Below are positions 1 to 8,138 of a DNA stretch of 37,500 nucleotides, piece after piece (within the stretch, counting starts at the first letter, position 1; every line of letters begins with the position of its first letter). The stretch is taken from NCBI GenBank assembly GCA_905221605.1, contig CAJNDS010002771.1:140001-177500 (forward strand), given 5' to 3'. The DNA is from Symbiodinium natans. Lineage: Eukaryota; Sar; Dinophyceae; Suessiales; Symbiodiniaceae. The position numbers were made by a program, and so were the translations under genes. A model generated the notes under the pieces. It was not told where the DNA came from, did no database searches, and saw only the letters and a program-made list of their open reading frames with translations.

Positions 1-2889
1 CAGGGCAAGCCAGCCACCGCCATGCCAAACCTGAGGCCCATAGGAGTCATCAGCGTGCCAGGAAAAGTGCTAGCAGGCGCAGTGAAAATTCGCATTGCGC
101 CAGCACTGCAGATGAGCTCACAGCTTCAACCTCAGTTTGCGTATATACGGCAGAGGGGGGTGCGGGACGCTATCGCGAAAGCATGTCAGCACCTCGATTT
201 CGCGCAGCAGCTCCGTCAAGAGCATCGCAGGGACCTGCACAAGTCCCAACGCGGAGCCAGGCAGGCTCAGCTGTCAGGTGCACTCACTATTTCGGTTGAT
301 CTGAGCAAGGCTTTTGATTCTGTTAATAGACATGAGCTGCTAGCAGCCTTGGATCGCCTGGGAATAGACCCTGTTACGAAAGAACTGGTAGTTCAACTCC
401 ATAGTGAGACCTCCTACAACATGGGCACAAGTGGACTAGAGATTCAAGTTCCCACTTCTTCAGGAATCAAACAAGGTTGCAAGCTGGCCCCGGCATTGTG
501 GTCTGCGCTTACACTTCTAGTCATGAGCAGAATGGAGCAGAAATGGGGCCCAGACAGCAAGCAAGCTAGGGACATCCTAACGGTCTTTGCGGACGATTTC
601 CTGCTTCAGGAAACCTTTTCGAGCTTTCCTGAACTTCAGAAAGTCCTGCTCAGAATAGAGGCTCTCTTTCAGTCTCTTGAGGACGTGGGGCTGGAAGTCA
701 ATCCAACGAAGTCTAAAGCCTTGCTAATGGTTCAGGGCACACAGCAGTCCATCTTTCGCAAGATGCACACGATGCGCAAAGAGAAGCAGCTGCACATCGT
801 CCTTCCCTCAGGACATAAGATTCCGATTCATCATAAGCTAACATATCTAGGGGTGCAGCTCAGCTATGGATCCTACAAAGACCAGACTGTTGACTATCGG
901 ATCGCCCAAGCTCAAGGCAAGTTTGAGCTACTTCGACACATCCTGTGCTCCACTAAGGCTCTGGATGCTTCAAAGAAGTTGGAGATCTGGAGGGTCTATG
1001 TGGAATCCTCACTCTTGCATGGGCTTGTGGCCACAGGCATCACTTCATCAGGTCTTCAGAAGCTCCAGAGTAAATACTCGAGGATGCTAAGATCCATCTT
1101 TAAGCAACATCAGCATTACAGCCACATTGACACGAAGACTCTGTTCGAGCAATATAAGGTGCAGACTCCTCAAGCAGTTTTGATCAGCCAGATGAAAAAC
1201 TATCAAGACGCACTAGATGCCTGTCAGAAGCACAACCCGGATCAGAACATACAGTGGTATCTGGGACTTAGAGGTAGGATTGTTGCGCTGCAACAGGAGC
1301 TTCGGAGCATGCAATTGGACCTGACCGAGGCAGTCCAGGAGGTGCCGTGCTCTCTGTGTGATCGGAAATTCTCCAGCGCCAAGGGTCTTCAGCACCATAC
1401 ACTGGTGAAGCATGGGGGACAGCGTGCGAATCAGCTAGGCCCAAAATTTCAGGTCACTGTGCATAGCTGCAAAGGACTTCCGCAATGTGTGGCATGCAAC
1501 AGGCAGCTGCGCACAATGCATCAACTTCGCAGACATGTGGAGTCAGGCATTTGCCCTCAGCTGCACGAGTTGAAAGAACGAGCCAAATCCTGTACAAGTT
1601 CAGAAAGCATAGCTATGATCTATCAGTCTAGCGTGCAGGAACAACTTAAGAAGGACCCTGACCTTCTACTAAAAAAGAGACATGTCACTCAGCATCTATT
1701 AACGAACTGCAGTCTCTGTGGGCAATATATTGTTGGCCACAAAGGAGTGAAGCAGCACATTCAGAAAGCTCATCCCGCTTTCTGGGCACAGTCCTCGGAA
1801 TCCATTCTTGCCAACATGCGAACACATAAGCGCCTCCTGCACAAAAAAGAGGAATGTAGGTATTGTCGCATTTTGGTAGACGCTCCAGTACGCCATGCAG
1901 AGCAATGTGTGGTTCTGCTTCAGACATATGCCATGAGTGCAGCTTGTGCCAAGTCTGTAGAACTGCCAGACCTCTTCCGTGCAGATCCTCCAATTAGCCA
2001 GGTGAGAGGCAGGGAGGCTTCCTCCCGGGAGGCTTCCTCCAGCAGCCGAGCATCTTTGCTGACGCACACCGCAAGCGTCTCTGGTCGTTCAGCCACTGCA
2101 CCTCCCACGGCTTCCGTGCAAGACGCTGCCTGGCGTCTAGCTTATCATAATCCGCATCAACTTTGCTATGCACACACTGTCGTTCATATCCTTCTCTCTC
2201 TCTTGTCAGATGGACTGTTCCCTGATCCTTCCTTAAATTCCATCCTAACTGAAATAGGTTCCCTAAATGGCAGATCCTCTCATGCGGATGTTCGGAGGTT
2301 GAGACATCTTCGTCCGCTGCTAGCAGGGTGGCGACTACGACCCAGGCAGGAGGATGCATCACAATTTTTGTTGCATATCTCTCAGCGCATTCCAGATCTT
2401 TCATCAGATAAATGGGAGGCGCGAGTTCATATCTCAGAACCGGAGGAACGCATAAGTGTTGAGGAAAAAGGCGGCTTGATTCTGTATCTGCCCGAGCCGC
2501 CGGACGGACTCTCGACTCTTCAGCAATCAGTCACACAATGGACGAACAGGGGTAGTGTGTTTGCCTTGCTTCCGGGTACAAGAATCATTTGCCTGCAAAT
2601 TCAAAGATTTGATCAGCAAATCAAAACTTCTCGCCCACAAGCGTTGGACACAGTTCTTGAGATGCCAATGTTTCAAGATAACGGAACCTCAACAGAAGCA
2701 GTGTCTTTTAGCCTCTATGCTTTTATCATTCATATCGGAGAAGACTGGAACTCTGGGCATTACAGAGCGGGATTCTGGAGAGAGAGCGTAGCGTACCTTG
2801 CTGATGATAGTGAATCGCCAAGACGCACCACGCTCCTCTCGGATCAAATATGTCGAGGTTCATACTTGGCCTTCTATGTAAGAGTATAG
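1..2889 (+). CDS. Retroelement ORF: reverse transcriptase, C2H2 zinc fingers, USP-like protease (5' partial)
   Basis: The frame is open from base 1; the first ATG is at 22, but codons before it read on into the RT fold, so the protein starts upstream of the window. Numbering from that ATG: an RPIGVISV segment like the start of non-LTR RT domains, motif A VDLSKAFDS (Asp93), motif B GIKQGCKLAP (about 148), and motif C FADD (189-192). Cys/His fingers begin at about 443 (CSLCDRKF), 489 (CVACNRQL) and 564 (CSLCGQY). The tail looks like a ubiquitin-specific protease: a Cys box at 715 (NPHQLCYAH) and a His box at 913 (NSGHYRAGF). The likely role is copying element RNA into DNA, with a protease that may act on ubiquitin-like conjugates. 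The RT call is firm; the USP call rests on the two boxes and their spacing. The next ORF starts 16 bases after the stop, suggesting one polycistronic element. Confidence 0.88.
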   Translation, partial: QGKPATAMPNLRPIGVISVPGKVLAGAVKIRIAPALQMSSQLQPQFAYIRQRGVRDAIAKACQHLDFAQQLRQEHRRDLHKSQRGARQAQLSGALTISVDLSKAFDSVNRHELLAALDRLGIDPVTKELVVQLHSETSYNMGTSGLEIQVPTSSGIKQGCKLAPALWSALTLLVMSRMEQKWGPDSKQARDILTVFADDFLLQETFSSFPELQKVLLRIEALFQSLEDVGLEVNPTKSKALLMVQGTQQSIFRKMHTMRKEKQLHIVLPSGHKIPIHHKLTYLGVQLSYGSYKDQTVDYRIAQAQGKFELLRHILCSTKALDASKKLEIWRVYVESSLLHGLVATGITSSGLQKLQSKYSRMLRSIFKQHQHYSHIDTKTLFEQYKVQTPQAVLISQMKNYQDALDACQKHNPDQNIQWYLGLRGRIVALQQELRSMQLDLTEAVQEVPCSLCDRKFSSAKGLQHHTLVKHGGQRANQLGPKFQVTVHSCKGLPQCVACNRQLRTMHQLRRHVESGICPQLHELKERAKSCTSSESIAMIYQSSVQEQLKKDPDLLLKKRHVTQHLLTNCSLCGQYIVGHKGVKQHIQKAHPAFWAQSSESILANMRTHKRLLHKKEECRYCRILVDAPVRHAEQCVVLLQTYAMSAACAKSVELPDLFRADPPISQVRGREASSREASSSSRASLLTHTASVSGRSATAPPTASVQDAAWRLAYHNPHQLCYAHTVVHILLSLLSDGLFPDPSLNSILTEIGSLNGRSSHADVRRLRHLRPLLAGWRLRPRQEDASQFLLHISQRIPDLSSDKWEARVHISEPEERISVEEKGGLILYLPEPPDGLSTLQQSVTQWTNRGSVFALLPGTRIICLQIQRFDQQIKTSRPQALDTVLEMPMFQDNGTSTEAVSFSLYAFIIHIGEDWNSGHYRAGFWRESVAYLADDSESPRRTTLLSDQICRGSYLAFYVRV
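2013..2040. repeat. Paired 13-bp palindromic repeat, in frame
   Basis: Two copies of GGAGGCTTCCTCC (2013-2025 and 2028-2040) separated by two bases lie inside the RT ORF. They translate as repeated REASS without breaking the frame, between the last zinc finger and the protease part. Each copy can fold as a 5-bp stem (GGAGG/CCTCC) with a CTT loop. The same pair recurs at 4463, 4918 and 37082. Confidence 0.8.
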
Positions 2890-2905
2890 ACTCAGCTAGG
2901 TAGCC

Positions 2906-3742
2906 ATGAGGCAGGCCTTTGCACTATCGTCAGCGCCCTCCAAGTCCAAGCGTGCGGATGAGCCAGATGAAGATGATTCTCCAACCAAGAAGATCAGACA
3001 GGCTGAACCGAAGAACATGCCAAAGCAGAAAGCCAAAGGAAGGGGTCGGGGCACTGGCCGAGGCGTTTCAAATGAGAAAGTTCTCCAGTCCCTAACAAGG
3101 TTGTCCATCAACCATGAGGACTCGCTGAATACGCTTCAGCAGGAACTGAGCTGGGTCATGTACCTGACCACCGGTGAGCTGTCCATCCTACCGAGCATCT
3201 ATGCGGAGAAGTCCAAAGACGCTTCGAAGTTGTCTACTCCGTTCAGAACTCGAGCCATGAGAGTGGTCTTGGAGCAGACCTTAGAAAGAGTAGAGCAGAT
3301 CCAGACCAAAGAAGAAGTGCTAGTGGATGCGGAGAAAGAGGGTTGGGTGGTGCGTGTGAAGGACACCGAAGCTCCAGCCTTTGTCTACCAGCAGTGGAGC
3401 AGTGAGCAAGACAAGACGGTGCATGACACTGCACGAAGGGCAGTCCTCGCAGATGACGTCGTTCAATTGCTCAAAACGTGCTTGGAGGAGCTTGCGCAGC
3501 ACCCACAGTTGATCTCTAGGCTCATGCCCTCACGTCCGATCGCTGAGAAGATGACAGGTGGCCCAGTTCGAGTTCACATCCAGGTCCAACTCCAACATCT
3601 CAAGGGTAAGTTCCATCAAGCCCTGTCCGGACTCACGGACAATGCAGTCTGGGCAGCCATTGAAGGCTCACTAAGGCCAGGGAGCGTTCAGCGTAGTCCA
3701 GCAGCTAAGTCGCTTGCAAAGCAGGCATCCGGCAGCAGCTAG
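2906..3742 (+). CDS. Retroelement accessory ORF, 278 aa, unknown function
   Basis: I do not recognise this protein. The first 55 residues are charged and low in complexity (SKSKRADEPDEDD, KQKAKGRGRGTGRG), which would suit a nucleic-acid-binding or nuclear-targeting tail. The rest looks globular and mostly helical. It starts 16 bases after the RT ORF stop on the same strand, with the same codon style. An ORF1-like RNA-binding role is possible but is inference from position and the basic RG-rich head. The 184 bases after its stop hold no supported gene. Confidence 0.6.
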   Translation: MRQAFALSSAPSKSKRADEPDEDDSPTKKIRQAEPKNMPKQKAKGRGRGTGRGVSNEKVLQSLTRLSINHEDSLNTLQQELSWVMYLTTGELSILPSIYAEKSKDASKLSTPFRTRAMRVVLEQTLERVEQIQTKEEVLVDAEKEGWVVRVKDTEAPAFVYQQWSSEQDKTVHDTARRAVLADDVVQLLKTCLEELAQHPQLISRLMPSRPIAEKMTGGPVRVHIQVQLQHLKGKFHQALSGLTDNAVWAAIEGSLRPGSVQRSPAAKSLAKQASGSS

Positions 3743-3926
3743 CTCATAGAGCACCTTCAGCTAGAGACGATCCCTCCACATAGAGGCAAAAAATTCTGCA
3801 CTGCCTTCAATAAGCGCAGGATTGTCCCTCAGTTTGCCTTCCTCTCTCAGCTGCACATGTTCTTCTTCTTTCACAGCAGCTTTTCTTGCTCGCGTAATCA
3901 TTCCATAGCTGGCTAATAGAGAGTCA

Positions 3927-4328
3927 ATGTCATACCGAGCTGAACGCATGTATGCCAGAGAGGGCTGGATCTTCACTGAGGCTGATCGAGTGGCACTTTG
4001 GGAGCTGGATACTGCGCTAAGTAAAGCCCAGAAGCTTATAGATGCTCAAGCTCGCCTCATCGAGGAAATGCAACGGGATCAGGTCAGACTACATGGGCAA
4101 GTCCGGCAGCTGAATGCAGAGGTGACTCAGCTCGCTCAGAGTGCCCAGATCTATGGTGCTCACATCGAGCGTCTCTATCGTCTTTCCGACACCCAAGCTC
4201 TCTCTGAACGGATGGACTACTTGACCTGGACTCTTCATTACCAAGGCATCAGAGTCTTGCTACCAGGACCATCGTCGAGCAGTGTGAGGCCAAGAGCACA
4301 GCGGCGGCCTGCTCAGAATCCGTACTAG
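3927..4328 (+). CDS. Small coiled-coil ORF of the retroelement, 133 aa
   Basis: The ORF is short but has protein character: about residues 30-90 (LDTALSKAQKLIDAQARLIE onward) carry a regular hydrophobic spacing typical of a coiled coil, followed by a Ser/Arg-rich tail (SSSSVRPRAQRRPAQ). It could multimerise or bind RNA, as small accessory proteins of retroelements often do, but there is no family match. It lies between two larger ORFs on the same strand. The alternative is a chance ORF; the heptad pattern argues against that. Confidence 0.45.
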   Translation: MSYRAERMYAREGWIFTEADRVALWELDTALSKAQKLIDAQARLIEEMQRDQVRLHGQVRQLNAEVTQLAQSAQIYGAHIERLYRLSDTQALSERMDYLTWTLHYQGIRVLLPGPSSSSVRPRAQRRPAQNPY

Positions 4329-4732
4329 TACATAGCTTCTCAGATGGCCTGTATTAGAATCAGTCCTCGTGTGAGATGTCTTCAGCACCAGGGAGCCAAA
4401 AGCCTCTGCCATCACTGCATCATAGCCCAGCCTGTATGCGCGCACTCGCATTGCATAGCTCGGGAGGCTTCCTCCGGAGGCTTCCTCCATGCTACGGTCG
4501 GCGGCCTACGCGTGTCCGAATTACAGCAAGTGCAATCACTCACCCTCTGGGAAGCAACCACTCCTTCCTTCTTAGGTTCTCTCTCTCCTGTCCGGGTTCT
4601 CTTGCAGAATGGAGGTTTTGGCAATAGCTTTCTCCTCTGTAGGGGCACCCACCAGCTGCTTGGTTGAAGTTCGCTCATTGACCCAATGCAATGCCGCAGC
4701 TTCTCTCAAACCAATAGGATCAGGCCCTCAAC
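4329..4732. other. Spacer between retroelement ORFs
   Basis: There is no convincing gene here. Overlapping open frames of 83-107 codons exist on both strands but none shows domain or compositional signs of coding. The stretch contains the palindrome pair at 4463-4488. Confidence 0.5.
4463..4488. repeat. Paired 13-bp palindromic repeat
   Basis: Two adjoining copies of GGAGGCTTCCTCC (4463-4475 and 4476-4488) with no gap, in the spacer between ORFs. Same family as the pairs at 2013, 4918 and 37082. Confidence 0.8.
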
Positions 4733-6511
4733 ATGGAACGTGATTTGACGAATGATGAGTTTGAGGCTTTAAATAGAAGGCGAGCGCAACAAGGCAAGGA
4801 TCCACTGAGCTGGCGGGACGCACAGCGCCAGGCCCGGCGTAAGCCGAACCACAACAGAGGAGGTAAGAAGGCCAAGGCAGCTCCGTCCTCACAGCCTGTC
4901 ACTTTCCTGCCGAGAGCGGAGGCTTCCTCCGTGGAGGTTTCCTCCGAAAGAGCTCCTGAACAAGCTGAATCCATTTCCTTTCTGGTTCCTGATTTTGATC
5001 AGAGGGCCAGCGGGCAGGCATCAGACTGGAACACCAGCACTCATGTTCAGAGCCGCTATGCATGGAACAAGCGTCACAAGGAGCGTGAACAGTTGGATCC
5101 GACTAAGGATGTCATGGAGGAGGCCAAAATCTTTCTCCGCACATTTCTGAGAACGCGTAAAGGTCCGAGCAACTCCGATTTGACTGCAAAGTTGGGAGAC
5201 CCTGTCATGCAGGAAGGCTGGGTGCGCTTCCCCCTAAGAGATGTTGTTCAGAGACGCACTGGCACGGATGACAGAGTGGGCTATCATGGGACAAAATTGG
5301 AATCGCTCTACTCGATCCTGTATCTGGGAAAGTTGCAACCGTCCCAGGATGCCTCTCAAGGTGAACAATACTTTGAGGGCTACCCGGGAGTCTACATCCA
5401 TTCCGGCAAGCATGAGCGCAAGGCAGAGTCATATGTGACGCATGTATGGTTTCCCATCTTGAAAGAAGGCAACAAGTCTCTCCGAGCAGTTGCGGCCAAA
5501 TTCGCAGTGTCGTTCGACCAGGCTGCAGGATCTCTCCGTGGCTCCAAAGCAACGGATCAGTATATTCTCAGGGAAGACTATGTCCAGCTCGAGGCGCTGC
5601 TGCTTCACATCACAGACTCACTGCCTTTGGGGACCTATGTGCAGACTGGCTGGAACCCCCTTGCGGAAGCTGCCCCAGTTCAACGCATAGCGAGGGAAAG
5701 ACCGGAGGAGCCGAGTTCATACAGAAATCCACCAAGATCCTCCTCTCAACCTGCCAAGGAGTCAGCCTCTCACGATGATGATAACTCCACCCGGCAGCTC
5801 GCAGTTCCTCCTTGGAGAGTAAACAAGGCAATGGACTCTGATCACAGTGCTCTGCCGACCTCCTTGCATCAGCCCGAAGATGATAGTGATGAATCCTGGG
5901 GGGTTTGGTCACCAGCCGCTGCTGCCGCAGGCACAGATCCACAGGTTCCATTTCATCAGGAAGTCCCACAGCAGCCAGAGGGAAGCAGAAGAGAGCATGC
6001 CTGGCAGCCAACAACTCAGCACACACCAAGTTTAGCAGATCTGGATGGTACTCTTGATCGGCTTTCTGGACGGGGCGCTCACGAAACCAGACGAGTGATG
6101 ATAGGCAAGCTCCTCACACAGGCTCTCAGACATGACCCAGCGAAGTATGGCATTTCGCTAGACGCTGCTGGCTATGCCAACTTGAAAAGCCTTCTTAATT
6201 CCAGGCAATTTTGGCGGGCTGAAGTGACGGTTCATGAAGTACAGCGAGTACTGGAAACCTCACAGAAGGTCCGCATGGAGCAGATGACCTCAGAGGAAGA
6301 CGGCGAAATCTACATCAGAGCCTTACAGGGTCATGGCCATGACATTCCACTGGACGACGATCAACTGCATGAGGTTCTGACCTCCTCCACAACACCGGAG
6401 TGGGGTGTCCACGGGACGAGCTGGCGGGCCTGGCAGCAGATTCGCTCCTCTCAGCTGCGCAGAATGCAAAGACGTGACATACATATGTTATCTCAATCGA
6501 GGGCCCTGTAA
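4733..6511 (+). CDS. ART-like plus Tpt1/KptA RNA 2'-phosphotransferase ORF, cut by a transposon after residue 585
   Basis: The frame encodes 592 residues, but only 585 are original; the last seven and the TAA come from the inserted element's terminal repeat. Residues about 180-300 (YHGTKLESLYSILYLGKL, then GVYIHSGKHERKAESYV) look like an ADP-ribosyltransferase fold with a His-Gly-Thr start; this is a moderate call. Residues about 455-585 match RNA 2'-phosphotransferase motifs in order: LTQALRHDP (Arg466, His467), YIRALQGHG (Arg529, His534), GVHGTSWRAW (His560) and RRMQRRDIHM (576-585). Tpt1/KptA moves the splice-junction 2'-phosphate of RNA onto NAD+. A palindrome pair sits in frame at 4918. 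The lost C-terminal third of Tpt1 is found at 36824. The N-terminus is basic (RRRAQQGKDP, GGKKAKAA). As it stands the enzyme would lack its NAD+-site C-terminal half and is probably inactive. Confidence 0.85.
   Translation: MERDLTNDEFEALNRRRAQQGKDPLSWRDAQRQARRKPNHNRGGKKAKAAPSSQPVTFLPRAEASSVEVSSERAPEQAESISFLVPDFDQRASGQASDWNTSTHVQSRYAWNKRHKEREQLDPTKDVMEEAKIFLRTFLRTRKGPSNSDLTAKLGDPVMQEGWVRFPLRDVVQRRTGTDDRVGYHGTKLESLYSILYLGKLQPSQDASQGEQYFEGYPGVYIHSGKHERKAESYVTHVWFPILKEGNKSLRAVAAKFAVSFDQAAGSLRGSKATDQYILREDYVQLEALLLHITDSLPLGTYVQTGWNPLAEAAPVQRIARERPEEPSSYRNPPRSSSQPAKESASHDDDNSTRQLAVPPWRVNKAMDSDHSALPTSLHQPEDDSDESWGVWSPAAAAAGTDPQVPFHQEVPQQPEGSRREHAWQPTTQHTPSLADLDGTLDRLSGRGAHETRRVMIGKLLTQALRHDPAKYGISLDAAGYANLKSLLNSRQFWRAEVTVHEVQRVLETSQKVRMEQMTSEEDGEIYIRALQGHGHDIPLDDDQLHEVLTSSTTPEWGVHGTSWRAWQQIRSSQLRRMQRRDIHMLSQSRAL
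4918..4945. repeat. Paired 13-bp palindromic repeat, in frame
   Basis: GGAGGCTTCCTCC (4918-4930) and a one-base variant GGAGGTTTCCTCC (4933-4945), two bases apart, inside the ART/Tpt1 ORF and translated in frame as EASS..EVSS. The variant base keeps the GGAGG/CCTCC arms intact. Confidence 0.78.
6480..6487. repeat. Left target-site duplication (TACATATG)
   Basis: TACATATG directly precedes the left inverted repeat and is repeated exactly at 36816-36823. It lies in the Tpt1 codons for I-H-M. One more matching base on each side (ATACATATGT) allows a 10-bp reading if the inverted repeat is taken to begin at TATCT. Confidence 0.85.
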
Positions 6512-6512
6512 A
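6488..6512 (+). repeat. Left terminal inverted repeat, 25 bp
   Basis: It reads TTATCT, then CAATCGAGGGCC, then CTGTAAA. Compared with the reverse complement of 36791-36815, positions 7, 8, 12, 17 and 18 differ and the other 20 agree. It supplies the premature TAA of the Tpt1 ORF. Confidence 0.82.
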
Positions 6513-6554
6513 CGATGATTCTTGTGGTTCTGCCCCCGTCTTGGACGTGTAGGG

Positions 6555-6987
6555 TGTGTACGAGTGGACGTCTGGTGTACGGGTGGGTGTGTGCGAGTGG
6601 ACGGGTGGTGGACGGGTGGGGGTGTGCGAGTGGACGGGTGGGGGACGGGTGGGAGCGTACGAGTGGACGTGTGGGGGACGGGTGGGAGCGTACGAGTGGA
6701 CGTGTGGTGTGCGGGTGGGTGTGTGCGAGTGGACGTGTGGTGTGCGGGTGGGTGTGTGCGAGTGGACGGGTGGAAACGTGCGAGTGGACGAGTGGGGGCG
6801 CGCGAGTGCACGAGTGGGGGCCGTGCGAGTGGACGAGTGGGGGGCGTGCGAGTGGACGAGTGGGGGGCGCACGAGTGGACGAGTGGGGGACGGGTGGGGG
6901 TGTACGAGTGGACGTGTGGTGTACGGGTGGGTGTGTGCGAGTGGACGGGTGGAAACGTGCGAGTGGACGAGTGGGGGCGTGTGCGAG
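6555..6987 (+). repeat. Left subterminal minisatellite, G-rich strand (11/22/33-bp units)
   Basis: The core is CGAGTGGACG followed by GTGGGGG-type segments, with unit lengths in multiples of 11 bp. It keeps three long open frames on each strand, which are products of the repeat and not genes. It is the inverted counterpart of the array at 36300-36775 and a relative of the central array. Possible roles are transposase-binding sites or foldback ends; both are inference. Confidence 0.85.
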
Positions 6988-7020
6988 ATGCAGCCTGGTT
7001 GTTCCTGCCAGCACTTTCTA

Positions 7021-7700
7021 GTTTAGGGTTTAGGCGGTTTAGGGTTTCGGTTTAGGTTTGGGGTTTACCATAGAAGTTCAGAAGACTGCTCTGGCCCCGT
7101 GGACTTCTCGTGGCTTGATGCTGCGGCAGCTGTGTTTCTTGGATCAATTTGGTTTGGAATTGTGACCGCTTCTGTGCTGTATGTGCCGAATTTGAGGTGA
7201 TCACAGTGATCACTGATAACTGATAAGTTGTCAAATCCCAGGTTGCCGCGTTTATTTCCATCAGTTTCATCAACGAGGTCTGAGACGCTTGAAAGCAACT
7301 AAAAATGAGTAAGTAAGTCCAAAGCATGAATCATGAACCGAAGTCATTGCCTCCGGTTGTGGTACACTTTCCGTGCCGAGCCCGCCGCAGCCGCAACACA
7401 GCCACAAGCCCCAACAAGCGAAGGAACTCATCCCTTATAAATAAATTATAAATACCTTAAACTTACCCTAAACCCTAACCCGTAAACCCTAAACCCTAAC
7501 CCGTAAACCCTAAGCCGCAGCCTAAACCCTAAACCCTAGCCTATAAACCCTAAACCCTAAACCCTAAACCCTAACTAATACGAAAGTCAGTCAAAAGTCT
7601 GAGCCTGAGCGTAAGTTTTTTGGGCTCGTTGCCTGCGGTTGTGGTACACTTCTTTCGTGTCGAGCTCGGCCGCCGCAAGCCCCAAACAAGCGAAGGAACT

Positions 7701-7741
<41 letters not shown>

Positions 7742-7744
7742 CCA
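7021..7744. repeat. Telomere-like repeats, a duplicated ~80-bp segment and a (CA)n tract
   Basis: Degenerate TTTAGGG copies start at 7021. Their complement (CCCTAAA) fills about 7451-7575. A segment with GGTTGTGGTACACTT and AAGCGAAGGAACTCA occurs at about 7345-7432 and again, diverged, at 7625-7703. A (CA)n run follows at 7703-7740. A hydrophobic open stretch at about 7075-7200 might be an exon but I cannot support it. Confidence 0.6.
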
Positions 7745-7837
7745 TTCAAACATGGAGAGACCAATGCCAATGACGTTGCCATGGCTGGTTTGGCTGGACT
7801 TCTGCTGGACGTGGAAAGACTGGATGCAGCTGCCGGC
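7745..7837 (+). CDS. Putative exon ending at a GTGAGT donor
   Basis: An open frame reading NDVAMAGLAGLLLDVERLD then AAAG runs up to a consensus GTGAGT donor at 7838. It is Ala/Leu-rich and probably helical. No function is recognised. It would belong to the first gene of the transposon or to a captured gene fragment. Confidence 0.35.
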
Positions 7838-8138
7838 GTGAGTCGACACTCAGATGCGATATGACTTGATTTGACTATGTCACATGTCATATCACAAAGT
7901 TAATAGTTACAAATAACAATTTATATTTACTAATAATAATAAATAGTAGTAATTATGATCGTAGTGATAGTGATGATATATATGGTGTATGACATATGAC
8001 ATATGACATATGATATATGATTCGATGGGAATCGATGACTATGACTATGACTATGACAACTATAACTTTTCAATGATAAGATTCATGATCCCATATGAGC
8101 CCATATGATATGATGTGATGTCATTTGCTGTATTCGAG

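Noticed and set aside
1685-2404. Minus-strand ORFs opposite the RT and Tpt1 ORFs
   Set aside because: They mirror strongly supported + strand domains and show no motif of their own.
2890-2910. Relic of the dinoflagellate spliced leader before the second ORF
   Set aside because: Only a short GTAGCCAT-like match is present, too little to support it.
3761-3976. Minus-strand 71-codon ORF between the 278-aa ORF and coiled-coil ORF
   Set aside because: It overlaps the coiled-coil ORF start, is on the opposite strand to every supported gene and has no recognisable feature.
6493-7055. Long frames on both strands near the left end and again at 36252-36820
   Set aside because: The minisatellite unit is 11 bp based and lacks stops, so all frames stay open; no protein texture beyond the repeat.
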